Shown here: positions 6,574 through 11,711 of the stretch, piece after piece
Layout of the letters: each line of letters begins with the position of its first letter
Numbering within the stretch: position 1 is the first letter of the stretch
Assembly (NCBI GenBank): GCA_020847355.1
Contig: JADLCG010000054.1
Coordinates: forward strand, 1-11,711
DNA from: Anaerolineales bacterium
GTDB lineage: Bacteria > Chloroflexota > Anaerolineae > Anaerolineales > Villigracilaceae
Direction: 5' to 3'
DNA: 11,711 bases
Notes under the pieces: model-generated
The model's input: only the letters and a program-made list of their open reading frames with translations
Database searches by the model: none
Told to the model about the DNA's origin: nothing
Made by a program: the position numbers and the translations under genes

Positions 6574-7398
6574 GTGTTCAATATGCGATTTTGTAAAGCG
6601 CTTCATCTTGGATTCGCAATTCTTCTTACGACGAGTTGTTCTGCCGAAAAAACTTTCGCGCCATTAGCGGACTTTGAAGCTGATTCTGTCTCCGTAAACT
6701 ATTCTGCCGCCGAAACTGAATCTTCTATACCACTTTCGGCGCCTACTTCAAGAAGCGAAACGCCAACGCCGCCCGCGTGGGTGGCTGATTTCGCCGAACC
6801 GATTCTAAAGGCTATCGCCAACGTTCCGCCAACCTTCAAAGACGATTTCTCCATTAACCGCCGCTGGTTTCTGCGAACTTCTGAAAGCCCGCGCCTGCTG
6901 TTTGCGGAAATACATGACGATCTACTGTTTTTGAGATTGCCAGAGTCCAAGCGGAGTTTTTCAATTCTCTCTAACGCTTATCTCAATTATAAAAATTTCG
7001 CGTTAACGCTGGATCTGATTTTCTATCACAACCAGCCCAACGACCGCGTCCGCTTTCAATTTGACCGTTCCGGAAATTCGGAAGAGTCCGTTAATTTTGA
7101 TTTATCCAATAATCGAAACTGGGCGTTGGATTACAAAAACGAAGCGGAGAGCGGCGTTTATCCGCACTTTCCGCCGGAGCGCGTGCCGGTGACGATCCTG
7201 ATGCAAGGCGCCGCCTGCGCTATTTATGTGAATAACAGTCCGTTGATCTATGCTGAAAATTGCAGAACCAGCCCAAGCGAAGATGAAAAGGCTTGGCGCG
7301 CTTCGTTTCAACTCTTCAAAGATCATCGCGGAGAAGCGTTAGTGAATTTAGATAATCTGAAAATCTGGGATTTGGATCGGCTCTTAATCTCACAGTAG
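6574..7398 (+). CDS. Probable lipoprotein with jelly-roll (LamG/concanavalin-like) domain
   Basis: A 274-aa exported protein. After a GTG start at 6574 (or the ATG at 6583, three codons later; neither has a clear SD) comes a short basic and hydrophobic signal sequence ending in LLTTSC, a weak lipobox with C22 as the lipidated residue. Residues 24-75 are a Ser/Thr/Pro-rich linker. Residues 88-270 form a beta-rich domain of the type in LamG and DUF1080-like sandwiches: 'FKDDFSINRRWF', 'NFALTLDLIF', 'DRVRFQF', 'VTILMQGAACAIYVNN' and a closing 'ALVNLDNLKIWDL'. The VNLDNLKIWDL end is typical for such domains, which bind sugars or other extracellular polymers. C213 and C228 (AACAIYV, ENCRTS) could form a disulphide. 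A TTGAAC (6539-6544) and TAATGT (6562-6567) 17 nt apart could be the promoter, giving an almost leaderless mRNA. The ligand is unknown. Confidence 0.82.
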   Translation: MFNMRFCKALHLGFAILLTTSCSAEKTFAPLADFEADSVSVNYSAAETESSIPLSAPTSRSETPTPPAWVADFAEPILKAIANVPPTFKDDFSINRRWFLRTSESPRLLFAEIHDDLLFLRLPESKRSFSILSNAYLNYKNFALTLDLIFYHNQPNDRVRFQFDRSGNSEESVNFDLSNNRNWALDYKNEAESGVYPHFPPERVPVTILMQGAACAIYVNNSPLIYAENCRTSPSEDEKAWRASFQLFKDHRGEALVNLDNLKIWDLDRLLISQ

Positions 7399-7418
7399 GA
7401 GTCAAGAAGGCATTACCT

Positions 7419-9647
7419 TCAGCGTTGCGCTTCCCACCAGCCCAGCAGTTCACTCAAAGCCAAACTCGGAGTTGCATCGCTTTGCCTGCCTGAATTCCAA
7501 GTGACGATCAACTCTTTCTTTGCGCGTGTGATCCCCACATAGAACAAACGCAAACGCTCTTTGATATATCCCAGCCGCGATTCAAACGTCGCTTTGCCTT
7601 CTTCGTACCAGTCATATTCACTGTTTGATTCCAATGCCGTTAATTGCGCCAGCGCTTCAGCTTCCATATTTAATCCTTGGCGAATAAACCATTTTTCAGA
7701 AATGAAATTATCATTCGGCGTACCCGAAGGAAAATCATAACTGTTGACGCTCATCAAATATACACGATCCCATTCCAAACCTTTGGCGCGGTGCATCGTC
7801 GTCACCGCCACTTTGCCGCGATGGCGTTCAGGGTCAAAGCCAGAATCGTCTTCCGAAAAGCCAATGAAGCGCCGTTCATTTTTTGCAATCACCGCCAACT
7901 CCGCCGTCAACTCAGGCAAACGCCAATCATTATGATCGTCTGCGGCTTTGCGTAAGACAAACGCTAATTTATGCGCCAATGCTAAATCGGGCGTTTCGGT
8001 GAAAACGTCTTGCGCCAACGTGAGAATCAATTGGTCAATTGGAAGCGTAACTGCATTCAACCATCTCCGCACAGTGACTCGAAATTCGTTTAGCTCTTGA
8101 ATGACTTCGTCCGCTTCAGACTCGCTGATAGTTGCCAGCCAATCTTCAGCTTGATTCGGCGCGATGAAATTTTCTACTTCATATACCCGCTGAATCAATC
8201 CGCTTACGACCTTTACAAATTCAGCCTTTTCAACTTCTTCGCGCCAATCTCTGCGCCAGACTTCATAGGCTTTGGATAATTTTCGCGCGGATTGCGGGTC
8301 TGCTAAATAGGCTAATAAATAATTCAACGAACCCGCCGCCGCGCGCGTGGTAGATGTGGATGAGATTAGCTCAATCACTTCTATGTTTTTCTTTTTCAGC
8401 GCTTCAATCACTTCCACGCCGCGCGCGTTTCTTGGCACAAGGATCGCTATCGTTGGCTTGATTTCATTTTCTGCAAACGAATCCAAATAACCTTTGACCG
8501 ATTTTGTAATATTATTTATTTCTTCGTCAGGCGTAAATTTTTTGCCGATCAATTTAATCCCTTCGGGATTATCCGGCGGGTTGACGGGTTCGTAACCAGC
8601 AGGCACAGGAGCGATATGCGGAAGCGATAAAGCGGTCCGCGCTTGCAGTTCGGGATGTGAATTCATCACCCAGTCAATCAGATGATTTGCCAATGCGATT
8701 ACCGCAGGCTGTGATCTGCCCGATTCGGGCATATCGGCATTGTGATTTGTGGCGATGAAATTTCGTAATAAATCTGGATTGGCGGTAGTGAAGGTTTCAA
8801 AGATGGCTTGGTTAGGGTCGCCGACTCTTACCCAATTTCCATGCTCGCCGCTTAATAATTCTAAAATCTTTTGTTGCGACAAACTCGAATCCTGCGCTTC
8901 GTCTTCTAAGATGAATGGATAACGATAACGTAACCGTTCTAAATAATCAGCGTCATTTTGGAGCAGTGTTAATGCTAAGCGGATCAAGTCGTCAAAATCA
9001 ACTGCGCCGCGATAGGCGAGGGCGCGTTGATAATCACTATAAATGGCGTAGCCAAGTTCAGCCAAAGGCAAAGGCGAGGCGGAGTTATCTAGTTTGGCGC
9101 GCAGACTTTCGGGAGTCAGGAGGCGGTCTTTAGCAGAGCGGATGAAGGCATTCGCTAGCGAATCCAGTAAGTTAGGAAGTTGCGAACGTTTGACCCAATC
9201 CAGTTTTGACGAATCAAGCGCTGGGTCGAGATAATCATCGAAAGAATTTGTCGCCAACCAAGCGCTGACCGCTTCGCGCCGAATAAAACTGGCTTCGCGT
9301 TCGTCAATGATTGTGAAGCGTTCATCCAAACTAACGCTGGCGGGTTTCTCGCGGACGATATCATGCGCCAGCCCATGCAATGTGCGCACACGATATTTAT
9401 ATAATGCGGTTAATGGATTATCAAAAAAGCCTTTGATGCGATTCTCAAAATTGTCAACCGCAGAATTCACCAGCGTGACGATTAAAATTTCTTGTCCGTC
9501 TTGCAGTTGCTTGTTTTGAATCAGTTGTGCGGCAAGCGCTGAAAGAATATGCGTTTTGCCGGCGCCCGGCACGGCGGCAATGCCTAATCTTCCGCCGTTG
9601 TAGCGTAGGATGTTTTGTTGCGAGGGGCGAGGGGAAAATGAATTCAT
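7419..9647 (-). CDS. UvrD/PcrA-like SF1A DNA helicase
   Basis: A 742-aa ATP-dependent helicase with the expected motifs in order: Q-motif region 'PSQQNIL' (8-14), Walker A AAVPGAGKT (24-32), motif Ia 'VTLVNSAVDNF' (57-67), Walker B ILEDEAQD (246-253), motif III VGDPNQAIFETFTTANP (275-291), motif IV-like 'SGRSQPAVIALAN' (309-321), motif V VTTMHRAKGLEWDRVYL (615-631) and motif VI RLFYVGITRAKKEL (700-713). All catalytic residues look intact. Members translocate 3' to 5' on single-stranded DNA and act in repair or replication. No nuclease domain or C-terminal extension of the AddA/RecB kind is seen, and it lacks a full PcrA C-terminal tail, so I give no gene symbol. The ATG has no SD and lies only 3 nt downstream of the first repeat of the array. 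It converges on the lipoprotein gene with a 20-nt gap that holds no terminator. Confidence 0.94.
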   Translation of the reverse strand: MNSFSPRPSQQNILRYNGGRLGIAAVPGAGKTHILSALAAQLIQNKQLQDGQEILIVTLVNSAVDNFENRIKGFFDNPLTALYKYRVRTLHGLAHDIVREKPASVSLDERFTIIDEREASFIRREAVSAWLATNSFDDYLDPALDSSKLDWVKRSQLPNLLDSLANAFIRSAKDRLLTPESLRAKLDNSASPLPLAELGYAIYSDYQRALAYRGAVDFDDLIRLALTLLQNDADYLERLRYRYPFILEDEAQDSSLSQQKILELLSGEHGNWVRVGDPNQAIFETFTTANPDLLRNFIATNHNADMPESGRSQPAVIALANHLIDWVMNSHPELQARTALSLPHIAPVPAGYEPVNPPDNPEGIKLIGKKFTPDEEINNITKSVKGYLDSFAENEIKPTIAILVPRNARGVEVIEALKKKNIEVIELISSTSTTRAAAGSLNYLLAYLADPQSARKLSKAYEVWRRDWREEVEKAEFVKVVSGLIQRVYEVENFIAPNQAEDWLATISESEADEVIQELNEFRVTVRRWLNAVTLPIDQLILTLAQDVFTETPDLALAHKLAFVLRKAADDHNDWRLPELTAELAVIAKNERRFIGFSEDDSGFDPERHRGKVAVTTMHRAKGLEWDRVYLMSVNSYDFPSGTPNDNFISEKWFIRQGLNMEAEALAQLTALESNSEYDWYEEGKATFESRLGYIKERLRLFYVGITRAKKELIVTWNSGRQSDATPSLALSELLGWWEAQR

Positions 9648-9650
9648 AAT

Positions 9651-10240
9651 TTTTTGAACTGCAAAGCGCGTTAAGGTTTATTTTTCTTCGCGTTCTTGGC
9701 GGTAAATATTTTTTGAACCGCGAAGCGCGCAAAGGTCGCTAAGATTTTAATTTGTTTTTCTTCGCGTACTTCGCGCTCTTAGCGGTAATATTTTTTTTGA
9801 ACCGCGAAGCGCGCAAAGGTCGCTAAGATTTTAATTTGTTTTCTCTGCGTTCTTGGCGGACTTAGCGGTAATATTTCTTTGAACCGCGAAGCGCGTAAAG
9901 GTCGCCAAGATTTTAATTTGTTTTTCTTCGCGTTCTTAGCGGACTTAGCGGTAATATTTTTTTGAACCGCGAAGCGCACAAAGGTTGCCAAGATTTTAAT
10001 TTGTTTTTCTTCGCGTTCTTAGCGGACTTAGCGGTAATATTTTTTTGAACCGCGAAGCGCACAAAGGTTGCCAAGATATTAATTTGTTTTTCTTTGCGTT
10101 CTTAGCGGACTTAGCGGTAATATTTTTTTGAACCGCAAAGCGCGTAAAGGTCGCCAAGATTTTAATTTGTTTTTCTTCGCGCACCTCGCGCTCTTAGCGG
10201 TAAATAATTTCTATAACCGCAAAGGTCGCTAAGGCTTTTT
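9651..10240. repeat. Left part of a tandem array of ~83-nt imperfect palindromic repeats
   Basis: Units start at GAACCGCGAAGCGC or variants: 9656 (59 nt, internally deleted), 9715 (84), 9799 (82), 9881 (83), 9964 (83), 10047 (83), 10130 (84), and a stub from 10214. Each unit has a 28-nt left arm made of three nonamers of type nnCGCnAAG, an AT-rich middle (TTTTAATTTGTTTTT), and a right arm that is the imperfect complement of the left (about 22 of 28 pairs in the unit at 9715), then AATATT plus a T-run. Two variants occur: those with CTTAGCGGACTTAGCGGT (9799 to 10129) and those with ACTTCGCGCTCTTAGCGGT (9715, 10130). Units at 9964 and 10047 differ at very few positions, so duplication is recent. 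It fills the whole gap between the helicase start and the GxxExxY stop. All short reading frames here (AKNAKK-type peptides) are by-products of the 9-nt period. Confidence 0.95.
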
Positions 10241-10645
10241 TATAAATTTGTTGGGCGATTCTTCGAGTCCATGAACTACTCGTTGAATCCCGTTCTTAAT
10301 CAACTTTACGTTCCAGTTTATCAGAAAGCCAAGTTTAATATTTTTAAGTTTGAGATATGTGATAAGTTGAGCAAGATGAATTGGATGAACATTATCTACG
10401 GATTTGTTTTCAATAATGACAAGGTTGTCAACCAGCTCGTCAATTCGATAGCCTTGTTCAAATTCTTGTCCATCATAGATAATTGGCAACTTTAATTCAG
10501 TTAATACAACTCTGCCTCGCTTACGAAGTTCATGAGCATGACACGCTTGATATGCAGATTCTAACAAACCCGGTCCAAAATGTTTGTGGACAAGGTAAGC
10601 GCATTCAACAATATCTGTTGCAATCGCTTCGATTTCTTTGCTCAT
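10229..10645 (-). CDS. GxxExxY protein (PDDEXK_3-type nuclease fold)
   Basis: A 138-aa protein. I place the start at the ATG at 10645, because GAGGTG lies just before it; the frame stays open to an ATG at 10708, but those 21 extra residues (AKNAKYTKK type) are translated repeat sequence. The family signature G26-L-L-E29-S-A-Y32 is present in HFGPGLLESAY. The nuclease-like core follows: VVLTELKLPIIYDGQ (47-61), GYRIDELVDNLVIIENK (65-81) with D69 and E79-x-K81, then HLAQLITYLKL (90-100) and KLGFLINW (104-111). So the PD-(D/E)xK residues look intact. Family members are widespread and their biological role is not settled. The gene sits alone inside the repeat array, and its stop codon lies in the repeat itself (CTTAGCGACC). 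A nucleic-acid-processing role linked to the repeats is possible but inferred. Confidence 0.92.
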   Translation of the reverse strand: MSKEIEAIATDIVECAYLVHKHFGPGLLESAYQACHAHELRKRGRVVLTELKLPIIYDGQEFEQGYRIDELVDNLVIIENKSVDNVHPIHLAQLITYLKLKNIKLGFLINWNVKLIKNGIQRVVHGLEESPNKFIKKP

Positions 10646-10648
10646 CGT

Positions 10649-10654
10649 CACCTC
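10649..10654 (-). promoter_or_regulatory. Ribosome binding site that sets the GxxExxY start
   Basis: GAGGTG on the minus strand, with the GAGG core 5 nt from the ATG at 10645. It lies just at the edge of the right repeat block and argues against the upstream in-frame ATG at 10708, which falls within repeat sequence. Confidence 0.7.
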
Positions 10655-10655
10655 G

Positions 10656-10928
10656 CTCTTCTTTGTGTACTTCGCGTTCTTAGCAGTAAATAATTTCTTT
10701 GACCGCAAAGGTCGCTAAGATTTTAATTTGTTTTTCTTCGCGTACCTTGCGCTCTTGGCGGTAAATATTTTTTGAACCGCGAAGCGCGCTAAGGTCGCTA
10801 AGATTTTAATTTGCTTTTCTTTGCGTACCTCGCGTTCTTAGCGGTAAATAATTTCTTTGACTGTGAAGCGCGCTAAGGTCGCTAAGACTTTAATTTGTTT
10901 TTCTTCGCGTACTTCGCGTTCTTAGCGG
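10656..10928. repeat. Right part of the palindromic repeat array
   Basis: A right half-unit from about 10659 to 10700 is followed by units at 10701 (73 nt), 10774 (85 nt) and 10859 (about 70 nt, ending in CTTAGCGGAT at the 3' end of the next gene). All belong to the variant with TACTTCGCG/TACCTCGCG and TAAATAATTTCTTT or TAAATATTTTTT, the same variant as the outermost left units. The unit at 10701 lacks one nonamer in the left arm (GACCGCAAAGGTCGCTAAG). Together with the left block it brackets the GxxExxY gene, as if the gene had entered a pre-existing array or had brought the repeats with it. Confidence 0.93.
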
Positions 10929-11711
10929 ATAATGAAAGATTCTCCCGAATCAACATCCACCATCATCACCGAAGTGTCCACCGCTTCAAAATCATTTCCG
11001 GTTAACACATCCAACAAATGAAGCATATCGTTATCCCAGCGTTCATCGGGCGCGCCGCTCACATACCAATTGGAGCCGTTATCCGCTAGGACAATTCCAT
11101 AGGTTTTCATGGCTTGTAATAGAACTTGCATTTCAGGCGGAAAGCCCGAAATATCATAATCCGCTTTTAAACGAAATCTTGCGCCCATCGGCGGAATCGA
11201 ATCGTCAGGGTCGGAAGTTTGATGACGAGCGGGCCAAATATAACCAGCCGTTTCTTCGGCAGTGAAGCGCAAAGCATGTTTAATTTCGCCTGCCGCAATT
11301 TCATCATAACGCACCAGCCCGGGCAGAATCGGTAAACCTGCGGCATCTGCGGAAGTCCAGGTATCGGGGCGGAGCGCGTTGGAGTTCAAATCAAAGATGG
11401 CGCCAGAGCCGCCGCTCCAATTGGCGCCGTTAAAACTGGCGTCATAAATTTCATAGAGTATGCAGGTCTCGGCGTCAAGCGTTAGGATGTGGTGATCTGA
11501 ACCCCATTCGCGGCTTGGGTTTTCAGCAAGAGGATATGGACCAGCGTCGGATTCATCTGGATAATAAAACTCCGCCGCATACTTCGGGACGGTTGATCCG
11601 GCTACGATGTTATACGGTATGCCGATTGGACCGCCATCCCATGTGCCGGAGCCGAAGTCCATGTGAAAACTTTCAGCGGAGCCAATGCTTGAGATCCATG
11701 AAGCAGATTGC
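10922..11711 (-). CDS. Conserved protein of unknown function (partial, 5' end outside window)
   Basis: The frame is open from the right edge to the TAA at 10922-10924, giving 262 visible residues; an internal ATG at 11662 is not the likely start because the codons before it are open and continue the family pattern (SWISSIGSAESFHMDFG). The visible part reads MDFGSGTWDGGPIGIPYNIV, then 'ESDAGPYPL', 'DHHILTLDAETCILYEIYDA', 'LRPDTWTSADAAGLPILPGL', 'VRYDEIAAGEIKHALRFT', 'YIWPARH', 'MGARFRLKADYDISGF' and 'YGIVLADNGSNWYVSGAPDERW'. I recall closely similar uncharacterised, probably secreted proteins in Actinobacteria and Chloroflexota. The domain is rich in Trp, Gly and Asp and looks beta-rich and extracellular. 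No catalytic site is known to me. The last codons (ATC CGC TAA) lie in the repeat array, so the C-terminus may have been altered by it. Confidence 0.87.
   Translation of the reverse strand, partial: QSASWISSIGSAESFHMDFGSGTWDGGPIGIPYNIVAGSTVPKYAAEFYYPDESDAGPYPLAENPSREWGSDHHILTLDAETCILYEIYDASFNGANWSGGSGAIFDLNSNALRPDTWTSADAAGLPILPGLVRYDEIAAGEIKHALRFTAEETAGYIWPARHQTSDPDDSIPPMGARFRLKADYDISGFPPEMQVLLQAMKTYGIVLADNGSNWYVSGAPDERWDNDMLHLLDVLTGNDFEAVDTSVMMVDVDSGESFIIR

Noticed and set aside
7399..7418. Bidirectional terminator between the convergent lipoprotein and helicase genes
   Set aside because: The 20-nt gap has no stem with T-run.
9779..10184. Small basic proteins encoded on the minus strand within the repeats
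   Set aside because: They are translations of the 9-nt period (AKNAKK-type peptides) without ribosome binding sites and repeat with the array.
10646..10708. N-terminal extension of the GxxExxY protein from the ATG at 10708
   Set aside because: The 21 extra residues come from repeat sequence, and a GAGGTG directs the start at 10645.
9651..10928. CRISPR array
   Set aside because: Units are about 83 nt, similar along their whole length, and contain no unique spacers between constant repeats.

Overview
The window looks like a piece of a Chloroflexota genome, most likely of the Anaerolineae type. This is inferred from the style of several proteins: a 7TM/PAS/GAF sensor kinase of the NarL/LiaS class, an Mrr-like protein with the C-terminal tail seen in that phylum, a TPR protein with an 'APDFW.FR..V.EF' N-terminal domain, and a conserved protein with a GxWDGxPIGIPY start. 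No marker gene or RNA gene is present to prove it.

Left half (1-5170, all minus strand): a compact, operon-like block read from right to left. It encodes (i) a 170-aa IS200/RAYT-like protein that has lost the HUH histidines, (ii) an Mrr-like winged-helix/nuclease-fold protein with two catalytic positions replaced, (iii) a STAND-like N-terminal domain without a Walker A motif fused to TPR repeats, (iv) a 712-aa membrane sensor histidine kinase, and (v) a NarL-type response regulator cut by the window edge. The gaps are 30 nt, 12 nt, a 4-nt ATGA overlap and 4 nt. Two proteins from mobile-element and defence families, both seemingly stripped of catalysis, thus appear co-transcribed with a two-component system. 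A perfect TATAAT lies upstream at 5245-5250.

Middle (5171-7418, plus strand): a divergent regulatory region, an unrecognised 106-aa protein with a strong ribosome binding site and a perfect-stem terminator, a four-helix membrane protein with its own promoter, RBS and terminator, and a likely lipoprotein with a jelly-roll-like C-terminal half.

Right half (7419-11711, minus strand): a UvrD/PcrA-like SF1A helicase of 742 aa, then a long repeat array (about 9651-10240 and 10656-10928) that surrounds a GxxExxY (PDDEXK_3 type) nuclease-fold gene, then the 3' part of a conserved protein whose 5' end lies outside the window. The repeats are nested: nonamers of the type nnCGCnAAG form arms of about 28 nt, two arms form an imperfect inverted repeat, and the resulting units of about 83 nt are in tandem. 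The array fills the intergenic space exactly: it ends 3 nt before the helicase start and supplies the stop codons of the GxxExxY gene and of the conserved gene at the right edge. No tRNA, rRNA, CRISPR or intact insertion sequence was found.
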